Positions 26,354 to 36,197 of a DNA stretch of 64,000 nt are shown piece by piece; positions within the stretch are counted from its first letter, which is position 1; every line of letters starts with the position of its first letter. The stretch spans positions 49,338-113,337 of the forward strand of contig JAXDIG010000039.1 of the NCBI GenBank assembly GCA_034664125.1. The letters run 5' to 3'. Source of the stretch: JACVRW01 sp034664125 (GTDB taxonomy: Bacteria > Actinomycetota > Thermoleophilia > Solirubrobacterales > Thermoleophilaceae). The notes below the pieces were generated by a model. The model saw only the letters and a program-made list of their open reading frames with translations. It was not told the origin of the DNA and did not search any database. A program made the position numbers and the translations under genes.

Positions 26354-26440
26354 GCGGCCGGCCGGGCCGGAGTGTGGGTAGCGAAACGGCGCGTATTTGA
26401 CGCCCAGCGCAGCCCACACTCGGCAGAGCCGGCCCGTTGT
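26354..26440. repeat. Dispersed palindromic intergenic repeat, copy B
   Basis: GAGTGTGGG (26370-26378) and CCCACACTC (26413-26421) are perfect inverted arms around the core GGCGCGTATTTGACGCCCAGCG in two parts (26389-26410), which differs from copy C at four core positions. Extra outer arms (GGGCCGG and CCGGCCC) lengthen the stem. It follows the amidase stop and precedes the convergent accE-like gene, so it can act as a terminator. Confidence 0.6.
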
Positions 26441-26486
26441 GCCGCTGTTTAACGCCGCGCAGCGCCGGCGCGGCAAGGGCGCAGGC

Positions 26487-26732
26487 CTACGAGCCCCAGC
26501 GCTCGCCGTCGCCCCAGGGCGATGGGCCCGCCGGGTCGCGGCCGGTTCCGGCGAACAGGCCGGCGCGCAGCCACGGGCTCACGGCCGGGCCGGCAGAGGC
26601 CGGCGGGGGCGCGGTGTCGCGCAGGAACTGCTCGATCGCGGCCGCGATCGCGGCGGCCTCCTCCGGTGACGCGGCGCCGCCCTCGACCTCGATGCGGGGG
26701 CGCGTCGGGCGCTGCTTTCCGTTGCGGCTCAC
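26487..26732 (-). CDS. Acyl-CoA carboxylase epsilon-like subunit
   Basis: A small protein of 81 residues. After a basic start, RIEVEGGAASPEEAAAIAAA resembles the conserved N-terminus of actinobacterial AccE proteins (strand, G, then a TPEE-type helix). A Pro/Ala linker and a Trp-containing C-terminus (SPWLRAGLF, PWGDGERWG) also fit. AccE stabilises the alpha-beta carboxylase complex. The start is GTG 26732; the longer upstream frame is antisense to the divergent gene. The beta subunit is 3.2 kb away on the same strand and not in the same unit. Confidence 0.6.
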   Translation of the reverse strand: MSRNGKQRPTRPRIEVEGGAASPEEAAAIAAAIEQFLRDTAPPPASAGPAVSPWLRAGLFAGTGRDPAGPSPWGDGERWGS

Positions 26733-26754
26733 GTCGGTGAGTAGCGTACCCGCC
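26733..26754. promoter_or_regulatory. Overlapping divergent -10 elements
   Basis: The 22-bp gap holds GTAGCGTAC. TAGCGT (26742-26747) lies 7 nt before the GTG at 26755. The reverse-strand TACGCT (rc of 26743-26748) lies 10 nt before the GTG at 26732. The same near-palindrome TAGCGTA recurs in the divergent gap at 53881. Confidence 0.45.
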
Positions 26755-27702
<948 letters not shown>

Positions 27703-27723
27703 GCCTCCGGCAGGGGTGGCGCG

Positions 27724-29925
27724 CTACCTCGGGAGGATGACCCAGCTGTGAGCGCCCGCGGGGGCGAGGATGGTCGCCCCGCCGCGCGTGAGGAACACCT
27801 GGCGTGGCGCCGGGGCGCCCCCGGCGCACGACCGTCCGCGCCGTGCCACGGCCCCGGCCGGAAACGGCAGGCTCAGCCGCACCACCGCTTGGGCGTCACC
27901 CGCAACGGAAACCTGCAGGCAGCGTCCGCCCTCCAGGCGCGCGCGGAGCCCGTCGATGTGAGCCCTGCGCACGTTCGTCAGGCGCAGCTCCAGTGCGTTG
28001 CGCTCGGGTCGCGGCGGGATCCGCGCCCATTCGGTGCCGGAGACGGACTCGGGCCGCGGCGGGTTGCCGTTGGGCGACCCCACGTTTGTCGTGGCCGGCT
28101 CGAAGCCGCGCCCGAAGGCGAGGCTGCGGGCGCTGATCTGCGCCAGGGCCGGACGCTGCGCGCGCAGGTGAGAAACCCAGTAGGCGTGGTCGTGGACGAG
28201 CCCAGGGCGGTCCTCGCTGGGCACGAACGCGTAGTCGACGCGGTTGGGGTCGTGCTGGACGACCGACGCAGCCAGGAACGCGCGCGCCGCGCGCCACTCG
28301 TCGCCGATCGCGAGGTCGAAGTGGTCGCCCGGGAAGGTCCAGAGCTGGCTGCGCAGGCCGAGCTCGTCGAAGCGCTTCTGCTGAGCGCGCACGCTCGCGA
28401 TCGGCACGAGCATGTCCGTGCGGCCGGCCCAGTTCATGTACGGGAGCCAGCGCGCGTTCCCGACGAGCAGGCCGGTGTCGAGGAAGCCGCCCGCTGCCGG
28501 CGGCCCGACGGTGGTGAAGGCCGCCCCGAACAGGTCGGGCCACTGCATGCCCAGCTTGTAGGTGCCGTAGCCGCCCATCGAGTAGCCGGTGAGCGCGACC
28601 CGGTCGGGCTCGAGCCTGAAGTGGCGCGCGAGATCGGCCCACACCTCGAAGAAGTCCGCCTCGGCCGCGCCGGTGTACCAGCCGTCCGGCCCGCGGCCGA
28701 GCGGCGTGACGTAGAAGCGGCCGTGGTCGTCGCCGAGCTGTTGCTGCTGCTTGGGCGAGAAGACTGCGAACTGCGTGTAGGTGGCCGACAGCGAGTGGAG
28801 GGCGAAGTTGATCCCGCCGCGCCGCGTGCGCGGATAGGTCTTCGGGACGGTTACGAGGTAGGGCTGCAGACGCCCGCCGAACTCCGGGAAGTCGCCGCGC
28901 ACGCCCTCGTGCACCTTCAGCGCGGAGGCGTAGATGCGCGCCTGCTTGCGCCCCGGGGCGTGAATGGCGCGGCTCGCCCGCGCGGAGAGGCGCGCGAAGT
29001 CGACGTCCGCATGGAAGCCGCCGCTGGTGCCGGCGCCGAGCGTCTCCGACTGCGCCGCCTCGAACCAGGTGCCGCCGCCGCGCGGCTGCGGCTCGTCGAA
29101 GCGGAAGGCCAGGTTGAACACGCCCGGCGCGCCGCGCGCCGGGTTGGACGAGCCGGGTTCGTCCGCGGTGGGTTGCCCAGGACGCACCTGGCTGAAGCCG
29201 CTGCCCGACCAGAGCCCTGTGCCCGCGACGTAGCGCCAGGTCGCCTTGCCCGGGTCCATCGCCGAGCGCGGTACGCGGATCGTCATCTGGTTGCTGCGCG
29301 GGTCGATCGTCACGGCGCCGGGCGCCAGCGGCGTCGTGGCTCCGCCCGGGAGCGTCGTGACCTCGCCGCCGGTGCCCCAGGCGGTGATGAAGCGGTCGAG
29401 GCCCGGTGAGCTGAGGCCGGCGCCGTGCGGCCAGGGCACCTGCGCGCCGCCGCCGCGGTCGGTGTCGATGCCGATGCCGACAGCGGCGGCGTCCTCGGCG
29501 ATGACCGTCCCGAGCGTTACGCGGTAGACGATCGCCTTCGCGGTCGGCTTGATGCGCAGCTCCACGAGATCCGCGGCGTTGTTGGCGTAACGGGCGGCGG
29601 TGGGATAGCGGAGGTCGCCGTTCGAGGGCGAGAAGCCGGCGACGCCCGGCGGCGTCGAGTTCACGCCGGTGTCCGCGCCGTGGTCGTCGAACAGGTAGTC
29701 CTGATAGAGGTACTCGCCGCGGCGGTAGGCGTCGGTGCCCGAGACGAGCAGCGGCCGCGCGGAGAACGGCGCCCGCACCTGGAGCTCGGGCACGCCCGGA
29801 GCCTTCGCGTACAGCAGCGGCGGACCGGGCAGCTTCCCCGAGCGCACGCTCGGCAGCGAGCCGGCCTCGGCTGAGGCCGCGGCCACCAGCAGGGCGGCGG
29901 CTGCGGTCACGAGGAGCCGGCGCAT
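27724..29925 (-). CDS. Secreted two-domain protein: glucodextranase-C-like module plus alpha/beta esterase
   Basis: A 733-residue protein with a signal peptide (residues 1-21, ending ASAEA). The N-terminal ~330 residues are beta-rich (YQDYLFDDHGADTG, AVGIGIDTDRGGG, MTIRVPRSAMDP) and resemble the carbohydrate-binding C-terminal module of glucodextranase-type proteins. The C-terminal half is an alpha/beta hydrolase with nucleophile elbow VALTGYSMGGYGTYKLG and a probable base in FPGDHFDLAIG. Probable role is an extracellular polysaccharide-linked esterase or peptidase. TAGGGT lies 6 nt before the ATG. Confidence 0.8.
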   Translation of the reverse strand: MRRLLVTAAAALLVAAASAEAGSLPSVRSGKLPGPPLLYAKAPGVPELQVRAPFSARPLLVSGTDAYRRGEYLYQDYLFDDHGADTGVNSTPPGVAGFSPSNGDLRYPTAARYANNAADLVELRIKPTAKAIVYRVTLGTVIAEDAAAVGIGIDTDRGGGAQVPWPHGAGLSSPGLDRFITAWGTGGEVTTLPGGATTPLAPGAVTIDPRSNQMTIRVPRSAMDPGKATWRYVAGTGLWSGSGFSQVRPGQPTADEPGSSNPARGAPGVFNLAFRFDEPQPRGGGTWFEAAQSETLGAGTSGGFHADVDFARLSARASRAIHAPGRKQARIYASALKVHEGVRGDFPEFGGRLQPYLVTVPKTYPRTRRGGINFALHSLSATYTQFAVFSPKQQQQLGDDHGRFYVTPLGRGPDGWYTGAAEADFFEVWADLARHFRLEPDRVALTGYSMGGYGTYKLGMQWPDLFGAAFTTVGPPAAGGFLDTGLLVGNARWLPYMNWAGRTDMLVPIASVRAQQKRFDELGLRSQLWTFPGDHFDLAIGDEWRAARAFLAASVVQHDPNRVDYAFVPSEDRPGLVHDHAYWVSHLRAQRPALAQISARSLAFGRGFEPATTNVGSPNGNPPRPESVSGTEWARIPPRPERNALELRLTNVRRAHIDGLRARLEGGRCLQVSVAGDAQAVVRLSLPFPAGAVARRGRSCAGGAPAPRQVFLTRGGATILAPAGAHSWVILPR

Positions 29926-29946
29926 CGGCCGACCCTACCGGGCGGG

Positions 29947-31512
29947 CTAGAGCGGGATGTTCCCGTGCTTGCGCTTTGGCGTGTCGACGCGCTTGGTCTG
30001 CAGCGTCTCGAGCGCTCGGATCAGCTTCGGGCGCGTCTCGTGGGGCACGATCACGTCGTCGATGTAGCCGCGCTCGGCCGCCGAGTAGGGGTTCGCGAAG
30101 CGCGCCTTATAGTCGCCGATCAGCTTCTCGCGGCGCTCGTCGGGCGTGGGGGAGGTCTGGATGTCGCGGCGGTGGATGATGTTCACAGCGCCCTCGGGGC
30201 CCATCACGGCGACCTCGGCGGTCGGCCAGGCGAACACGAAGTCGGCCAGCATGTGCTTCGAGCTCATGACGTCGTAGGCGCCGCCGTAGGCCTTGCGCGT
30301 GATCACGGTGAGCTTGGGGACCGTCGCCTCGGTGAACGCGTAGAGCAGCTTCGCCCCGTGGCGGATGATCCCGCCCCACTCCTGCGAGGTCCCGGGGAGG
30401 AAGCCCGGCACGTCCATCAAGGTCAGCAGCGGGATGTTGAACGCGTCGCAGAAGCGCACGAAGCGGGCGGCCTTCTCGGAGGAGGAGATGTCCAGCACGC
30501 CGGCGAGCTGCGAGGGCTGGTTGCCGACCACCCCGATCGGCCGGCCGTTCAGCCGCGAGAAGCCGATGATCATGTTGCGGGCGAAGTGCTCCTGCACCTC
30601 GAAGAACTCGCCGTTGTCGACCAGCCGGTGCACCACGTCGCGCATGTCGTACGGCTTGTTCGGGGAGTCCGGGACGATGCTGTCGAGCTCTGCGTCCTGG
30701 CGCTCGGGGTCGTCGCCGGTGTCCATGCGCGGCGGTAGCTCGAGGTTGTTCTGCGGCAGGAACGACATCAGGTAGCGCGCGTCCTCGAGGCAGCTCTCCT
30801 CGTCGTCGGCCGCGAAGTGCGCGACCCCCGACTTGGTGTTGTGCGTCATCGCCCCGCCCAGCTCCTCGAACTCGACCTCCTCGCCCGTGACCGTGCGGAT
30901 CACGTCGGGGCCGGTGATGAACATGTGCGAGGTCTCCTTGACCATGAAGATGAAGTCGGTCATGGCGGGGGAGTAGACGGCGCCGCCCGCGCACGGACCC
31001 ATGATCAAAGAGATCTGCGGGATCACGCCGGAGCACTGGACGTTGCGCACGAACACGTCGCCGTAGGCGCCCAGCGAGACGACGCCCTCCTGGATGCGCG
31101 CCCCGCCCGAGTCGTTGATCCCGATCACGGGGCAGCCGACCTTCGCCGCCAGGTCCATCACCTTGACGATCTTCTCGCCCATCACCTCGCCGAGCGAGCC
31201 GCCGAATACCGTGAAGTCCTGGGAGAAGACGCAGACGGGCCGGCCGCCGATCGTGCCGTAGCCGGTGACCACGGCGTCGCCCCAGGGGCGGTTGCGCAGC
31301 ATGTCGAAGTCGGCGGTGCGGTGCCGGACGAAGGTGTCCAGCTCCTCGAACGAGCCCGGGTCGAGCAGCTTCTCGATGCGCTCGCGGGCGGTCAGCTTGC
31401 CCTTGGCGTGCTGCTTCTCCTCGGCCTGAGGGTTGGTGTGAACCGCCTGCTGGCGCAGCTCTTCGAGCTGCTCGAGCTTCTCCTCGTAGGTTTCCGGCGA
31501 CTTCTGCCTCAT
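29947..31512 (-). CDS. Acyl-CoA (propionyl-CoA) carboxylase beta subunit
   Basis: A 521-residue carboxyltransferase with two crotonase-like halves. GKLTARERIEKLLDPGSFEE starts the N-half, with GGARIQEGVVSLGAYGDVF forming the acyl-CoA oxyanion site. The C-half has PIGVVGNQPSQLAGVLDI for biotin and RKAYGGAYDVMSSK. The KRKHGNIPL ending is typical of PccB/AccD. Together with the alpha subunit it makes malonyl- or methylmalonyl-CoA; propionyl-CoA is favoured because a methylmalonyl-CoA mutase lies nearby. The GATAACCT motif precedes its ATG by 9 nt. Confidence 0.95.
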   Translation of the reverse strand: MRQKSPETYEEKLEQLEELRQQAVHTNPQAEEKQHAKGKLTARERIEKLLDPGSFEELDTFVRHRTADFDMLRNRPWGDAVVTGYGTIGGRPVCVFSQDFTVFGGSLGEVMGEKIVKVMDLAAKVGCPVIGINDSGGARIQEGVVSLGAYGDVFVRNVQCSGVIPQISLIMGPCAGGAVYSPAMTDFIFMVKETSHMFITGPDVIRTVTGEEVEFEELGGAMTHNTKSGVAHFAADDEESCLEDARYLMSFLPQNNLELPPRMDTGDDPERQDAELDSIVPDSPNKPYDMRDVVHRLVDNGEFFEVQEHFARNMIIGFSRLNGRPIGVVGNQPSQLAGVLDISSSEKAARFVRFCDAFNIPLLTLMDVPGFLPGTSQEWGGIIRHGAKLLYAFTEATVPKLTVITRKAYGGAYDVMSSKHMLADFVFAWPTAEVAVMGPEGAVNIIHRRDIQTSPTPDERREKLIGDYKARFANPYSAAERGYIDDVIVPHETRPKLIRALETLQTKRVDTPKRKHGNIPL

Positions 31513-31524
31513 GCGCGAAGCAGG

Positions 31525-32985
31525 TTATCCATCCCGATCCACGCCCTCGTAGTAGGGAAGTCGCCCGCCCGCCCGGGCACGCACGATCCCGTACAGGTGG
31601 CGCACCACGCTGGGGTGCCGGTGGGCGACGTTCGTGCCCTCGCTGGGGTCGCGGTGCTTGTCGAAGAGGTGGAAGCGCGCCGGCTTGTTGCGCGCCCACA
31701 TCGCCCAGCGCCGGGTGCGGATGAAGAACGAGTTGCCGTAGCCGCCGAACGCGTAGTCGCGCTTCGGCAGCTGCTTGCCCTCGAACAGCGGCGACATGTC
31801 CACGCCGTTCATCGACTTCGGCGCCTTCACGCCCATCATCGACAGGAGCGTCGGTGCGATGTCGTGGGTGGAGGCGTACCAGTTGGTCGACTGGCCGGCG
31901 TTGCGCCGGGCCGGGTCGACCACCACGAGCGGGATTCGGGTGAGGGCCGGGTGCAGGGCCGTCGAGATCTTGCCGGTCCAGCCGTGCTCGCCCAGCAGGA
32001 TGCCGTGGTCGGACACCAGCGCCACCACGGTTTCGTTCTCGAGGTTGAGGTCGTGCAGCCGGTCGAACAGGACGCCGAGCCAGCGGTCGGTCATGGTCAC
32101 CTCGGCCGCGTAGAGCTCGCCCAGCCGGCGCACCACCGGCCCGCGCTCGCTCGGCTTCAGCCAGTTGGTCACCTTCCCGTACAGCGGCATCGCCGGCTCG
32201 CTGCCGCGCCACTTGCCGTACATGTCCGCGTAGTTCACCGGCGGCGTCCAGGGCTCGTGTGGCTCGTAGGTGTCCACCACCAGCGCGAACGGCCGGTGCC
32301 AGGCGCCCATCTCGAGCGCGTGGGCGGCGTCGGTCATCACCTTGGCGGCGAACGAGCGGCGCTCGTCGAGCCAGTAGCGGCTGTTGGCGAGGTACTTGCC
32401 GACGCGCTCGCGCTTCTCCGGCGCGATCGCGGGGTGGAGCCAGTGGCGCAGCACGTTGTCGGGCACGCTCGAGATCGGATGGCTGCCACCGATCTGGCCG
32501 CCGGTGCGCACGAAGCTGTCGACGCTGTGCCGCAGCGGCGCGTACGGGCGGGAAAAGCCGAGGAACGGGTTGTCCGTGACGTACGACGTCCAGTAGCCCG
32601 CGCGGCGCAGCACCGAGGGCAGCGAGTCGCGCACGTCGCGCAGCGGTGCCCAGCCCGGCGAATCGAGCAGGCCGCGGTAGTCGTGCCAGTGGCGGAAGGG
32701 GAAGGTGCGGCGCCCGCCGAGGATCGAGTTGCGCGCCGGCACGGTCGGCATGGCCTCCGGGTAGGCGCTGGTGAAGCGCAGGCCCTGGAACAGCAGCTCG
32801 TCCATGTTGGGAGTGGCGATCGCTTTCTGGTAGACCGCGTCCTGGCGCAGCGAGTCGACGATCACGAGGATCAGGTTGGGGCCGTCCGGACGCTGCGCGA
32901 ACGCCGTCCGGTCGCCGAGCATCGTGCCGGTCGCCGCGGCCGCGGACGCCTGCAGGAAGCGGCGACGTGTTGTTGCGCGCCTCAC
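31525..32985 (-). CDS. Tat-exported sulfatase-superfamily protein with Thr at the nucleophile position
   Basis: A 486-residue alkaline-phosphatase-fold protein. A twin-arginine signal (TRRRFLQASAAAATG) suggests Tat export. Metal motifs are LILVIVDSLRQDAV and VVALVSDHGILLGEHGW. Where sulfatases have C/S-x-P-S-R for formylglycine, it reads T81-V-P-A-R85 (MPTVPARNSIL). Thr cannot form formylglycine, so phosphodiesterase, phosphotransferase or another non-canonical activity is more likely than sulfatase activity. It lies 12 nt upstream of the carboxylase beta gene on the same strand, so they are probably co-transcribed. Confidence 0.85.
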   Translation of the reverse strand: MRRATTRRRFLQASAAAATGTMLGDRTAFAQRPDGPNLILVIVDSLRQDAVYQKAIATPNMDELLFQGLRFTSAYPEAMPTVPARNSILGGRRTFPFRHWHDYRGLLDSPGWAPLRDVRDSLPSVLRRAGYWTSYVTDNPFLGFSRPYAPLRHSVDSFVRTGGQIGGSHPISSVPDNVLRHWLHPAIAPEKRERVGKYLANSRYWLDERRSFAAKVMTDAAHALEMGAWHRPFALVVDTYEPHEPWTPPVNYADMYGKWRGSEPAMPLYGKVTNWLKPSERGPVVRRLGELYAAEVTMTDRWLGVLFDRLHDLNLENETVVALVSDHGILLGEHGWTGKISTALHPALTRIPLVVVDPARRNAGQSTNWYASTHDIAPTLLSMMGVKAPKSMNGVDMSPLFEGKQLPKRDYAFGGYGNSFFIRTRRWAMWARNKPARFHLFDKHRDPSEGTNVAHRHPSVVRHLYGIVRARAGGRLPYYEGVDRDG

Positions 32986-33021
32986 CTGTCTAGTGGAGCA
33001 CGGCTCGGGGCCGCTGGCGAG

Positions 33022-33735
33022 CTAACCGCGCGAGAACGGCCGATGGTGGGCCGAGCCGAGCGCCTCGAGAGCGCCCTCTAGCGCGGCCTGCGCGCCGTCT
33101 CGGTTGAGCGGGGGGTCTTCGGCGCTTTCTTCCGCCACCGGGTCCGCGAGCGGCTCCTCCGCGGACGGCTGCTCGGCCGGCGGCCGCGTGGGCTCTTCGG
33201 CGATAAGGGGGGCGGGTTCGTCCGTGACCGGCTCCTCCACCGGCGCCTCGTCTGCCGGCGCGGCCGCTCCCGATACCCACACGGGGTGCTCGGCCGCCGG
33301 ATTGGGCATGTCCGCGCGCGCCTCCCGGCCGAACAGCCAGCCGAGCAGGCGCCGCCGGCGCGGCTGCATGGCCACCGGCTCCGCGACCGGCTCGAGCGGC
33401 TCGAACGCCGCTTCGGAACGGGGTTCCGGAAGTTCCGTCCCTGTGGAGGACGTTTCGTCGGGGACCTCTGCGATGGGCTCCGGCAGCGGGGCTGCCTCTT
33501 CGCCCTCGATCGTCGCCGTGAGGGTTACCTTGGTGCCCCAGCCGGAGGGCTCGATCGACACGGTGCCGCTGGCACCCTCGCCCTCCCAGGCGACCGTGCG
33601 CTCTAGCTCCAGTCTGGTGATCTTGATCTCGCCGAACGCTCCGAGGTGCCTGGCCAGCCGCTCGACCTCGCTCAGCTCGCTCCAGAGCTCGGGAGGCGAC
33701 TTCACCAGCGTGCGCTTCGCGGTTAAGTCCTGCAT
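33022..33735 (-). CDS. SRPBCC-like N-domain with long Pro/Glu-rich tail
   Basis: A 237-residue protein of unknown function. Residues 1-75 (LVKSPPELWSELSEVERLAR, then TVSIEPSGWGTKVTLTATIE) resemble a START/SRPBCC polyketide-cyclase-like fold. The rest is acidic and Pro-rich with repeated EEP/AEEP units, likely disordered, broken by a basic patch QPRRRRLLGWLFGREAR around residues 120-140 that could bind membrane or nucleic acid. The start at 33735 is chosen because the domain begins there; the upstream frame is Arg-rich. It is divergent from the methyltransferase gene. Confidence 0.65.
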   Translation of the reverse strand: MQDLTAKRTLVKSPPELWSELSEVERLARHLGAFGEIKITRLELERTVAWEGEGASGTVSIEPSGWGTKVTLTATIEGEEAAPLPEPIAEVPDETSSTGTELPEPRSEAAFEPLEPVAEPVAMQPRRRRLLGWLFGREARADMPNPAAEHPVWVSGAAAPADEAPVEEPVTDEPAPLIAEEPTRPPAEQPSAEEPLADPVAEESAEDPPLNRDGAQAALEGALEALGSAHHRPFSRG

Positions 33736-33790
33736 CGCCTCACGGGGTTCGAGCAGGCCTCGCCGAGTCCTTCGTGAAAGATGTCTTGCA

Positions 33791-34504
33791 ATGCTCGGAG
33801 CAGACCTCGCAGAGCTGCTTGGCGACCGCATTCCCGCGGATCACAGCCGTAGCGAGCTCGCGGACCACTACGCGGCCCGCTACCTGAACCGCCCGGATCG
33901 GCCGCCGGCCCCGCGTGTGCTGGACCTGGGTTGCGGGGCGGGCGCTTCGGTCGACCTGTTCCGCTCGCTGGAGCCGCGCGTGCGGTGGACGGGCGCCGAC
34001 ATCGAGCACTCCGCCGAGGTGGCGGAGCGCAGCCGTAGCGACGCCGACTTCGTGACCTTCGACGGCGAGCACCTCCCGTTCGCCGACGCCAGCTTCGACC
34101 TCGTCTACTGCAAGCAGGTGCTCGAGCACGTCCGCCGCCCGGGTCCCCTGCTCGCAGAGGTCGCGCGGGTGCTCGGGCCGCAGGGGTGGTTCGCCGGCTC
34201 CACCTCCCACCTGGAGGCCTTCCACTCGAACAGCTTCTGGAACTACACGCCCTACGGCCTGATGGTGCTGCTGGACGAGGCCGGCCTCGAGCTGACCGAG
34301 GTGCGACCGGTGATCGACGCCTTCACGCTGGTCGCGTGGCGGGCGCTGGGCACGCCGCGCTTCTTCTACCGCTGGTGGGCGCGCGAGTCGCCTCCGTACC
34401 GCGCGATCTCGCTGCTCGCACGGCCGGCCCGCTGGGATCACCGGACGGTCAACACCGCCAAGCTCGTGCTGAGCGGCCAGTTCACGTTTCTCTGCCGCCG
34501 CTAG
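33791..34504 (+). CDS. Class I SAM-dependent methyltransferase
   Basis: A 237-residue methyltransferase. SAM motif I is RVLDLGCGAGASVDLF; the acidic end of beta2 is WTGADIEHS. Motif II/post-II is LPFADASFDLVYCKQVLEHV, a typical methyltransf_11 pattern. The C-terminal region (FHSNSFWNYTPYGLMVLLDE) resembles methyltransferases acting on glycans or lipids. The acceptor is unknown. The ATG at 33791 begins the conserved domain; the long upstream frame is antisense to the divergent gene. Confidence 0.87.
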   Translation: MLGADLAELLGDRIPADHSRSELADHYAARYLNRPDRPPAPRVLDLGCGAGASVDLFRSLEPRVRWTGADIEHSAEVAERSRSDADFVTFDGEHLPFADASFDLVYCKQVLEHVRRPGPLLAEVARVLGPQGWFAGSTSHLEAFHSNSFWNYTPYGLMVLLDEAGLELTEVRPVIDAFTLVAWRALGTPRFFYRWWARESPPYRAISLLARPARWDHRTVNTAKLVLSGQFTFLCRR

Positions 34505-34577
34505 GCCGGCCGACTCCCTCTATCCACTCAGCCGCCGGCGGCGCGTGCCGGCGCTGCGCTAGCGCCCAGAGGCCCTC

Positions 34578-36197
34578 TCAGGCTTCGGAGTACTCGCCGA
34601 ACTCCTCGCGCATAACGCCGCAGACCTCGCCGAGGGTGGCCCGCTCCTTGAGCGCCGCGCGCATCGGCACGAGCAGGTTGTCGGCACTCGAGCACGCCTT
34701 GCGCAGCTCCTCGAGGCGGGCGCTCACGGCCTCGTGGTCGCGATCCTCCTTGAAGGCCTCGAGGCGCTCGAGCTGCTGGCGCTCGGACTCGGGATCGACG
34801 CGCAGGATCTCCACCTCGTCGAGCGTGTCGGTGACGTACTCGTTCACCCCGACCACGATGTCCTGCTTCTGGCGGTAGCGCTCCTCGTAGCCCCACGCCG
34901 ACTCCTCTACCTCGGCGCGGATGAACGGGATGCACTGCACCGAGCCGCCCAGCTCGTCGATCTTGTCGATCAGCGCCTGGGCGGACTCCTCGATCTCGTC
35001 GGTGAGCGCCTCCACGAAGTAGGAGCCGGCGAACGGGTCGGCGCTGTCCGTCGCGCCGGTTTCGTGGGCGAGGATCTGCTGTGTGCGCAGGGCGATCCGG
35101 GCGGCCCGCTCGCTCGGCAGGGCCAGCGCCTCGTCGAAGCCGTTGGTGTGCAGCGACTGGGTGCCGCCGCAGACGGCCGCGAACCCCTGCAGCGCCACTC
35201 GGACGATGTTGTTCTCGGGCTGCTGGGCGGCCAGGGTGACGCCACCGGTCTGGGTGTGAAAGCGCATCTTCAGCGAGCGCTCGTCCTTGGCGCCGAAGCG
35301 CTCGCGCATGATGCGCGCCCACATGCGGCGCGCGGCGCGGAACTTCGCCACCTCCTGGAAGACGTTGTTGTGGCCGTTGAAGAAGAAGGCGAGGCGGGGG
35401 CCGAACTCGTCGACCGCGAGGCCCGCGTCGAGCGCGGCCTGCACGTAGGCGATCGCGTTGGCCAGCGTGAAGCCGACCTCCTGCACGGCCGAGCAGCCCT
35501 TCTCGCGCATGTGGTAGCCGGAGATCGAGATCGTGTTCCACTTCGGGATGCGCTCGCGGCAGTAGGCGAACAGGTCGGTCGTCAGGCGCATCGCCGGCAC
35601 CGGCGGGTAGATGAAGTTGCCGCGCGCGATGTACTCCTTGAGCACGTCGTTCTGGGTGGTGCCGCGCAGGGCCTCGGCCGGCACGCCCTGCTCCTCGCCG
35701 ACCAGCTCGTAGAGCAGCAGCAGCACGGCGGCGGGCGCGTTGATGGTCATCGAGGTCGAGACGTCGGCGAGCGGAATCTCCTCGAAGACGCGGCGCATGT
35801 CGTCGATCGTGTCGATGGCCACGCCGGTGCGGCCCACCTCGCCCATGCAGAGCGGGTCGTCGGAGTCGCGGCCGAGCTGGGTCGGCAGGTCGAAGGCCAT
35901 CGACAGGCCCGTCGAGCCGTGCTCGATCAGGTAGCGGAAGCGCTTGTTGGTCTCGGCCGCCGTGGCGTAGCCCGCGTACTGGCGCATCGTCCACGTGCGC
36001 CCGCGGTACATGTCCGGATGGATCCCGCGCGTGTACGGGTACTCGCCCGCCTCGCCGAGGCGCCCCTCGAGGCCCGGCGCCACGTCCTCGGCGGAGTACT
36101 CCTGCTTGATCTCGATCCCGGAGTCGGTGAAGCGCCGCGGGTCGTCGGGACCCACCACGGGTGCGATGCTGGGCTTGTGGTCGGGAGTGGTCGCCAT
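34578..36197 (-). CDS. Methylmalonyl-CoA mutase family large subunit (no B12-binding domain)
   Basis: A 539-residue TIM-barrel subunit that rearranges acyl-CoA carbon skeletons with adenosylcobalamin supplied by a separate small subunit. TRGIHPDMYRGRTWTMRQYA and STGLSMAFDLPTQLGRDSDD are family signatures. The Tyr of MRQYAG and the Arg of YIARGNF correspond to the residues that distinguish methylmalonyl-CoA mutase (Tyr, Arg) from isobutyryl-CoA mutase (Phe, Gln), so methylmalonyl-CoA is favoured. The His-Pro-Asp in GIHPDM is the variant form. The B12-binding subunit is not in the window. Confidence 0.92.
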   Translation of the reverse strand: MATTPDHKPSIAPVVGPDDPRRFTDSGIEIKQEYSAEDVAPGLEGRLGEAGEYPYTRGIHPDMYRGRTWTMRQYAGYATAAETNKRFRYLIEHGSTGLSMAFDLPTQLGRDSDDPLCMGEVGRTGVAIDTIDDMRRVFEEIPLADVSTSMTINAPAAVLLLLYELVGEEQGVPAEALRGTTQNDVLKEYIARGNFIYPPVPAMRLTTDLFAYCRERIPKWNTISISGYHMREKGCSAVQEVGFTLANAIAYVQAALDAGLAVDEFGPRLAFFFNGHNNVFQEVAKFRAARRMWARIMRERFGAKDERSLKMRFHTQTGGVTLAAQQPENNIVRVALQGFAAVCGGTQSLHTNGFDEALALPSERAARIALRTQQILAHETGATDSADPFAGSYFVEALTDEIEESAQALIDKIDELGGSVQCIPFIRAEVEESAWGYEERYRQKQDIVVGVNEYVTDTLDEVEILRVDPESERQQLERLEAFKEDRDHEAVSARLEELRKACSSADNLLVPMRAALKERATLGEVCGVMREEFGEYSEA

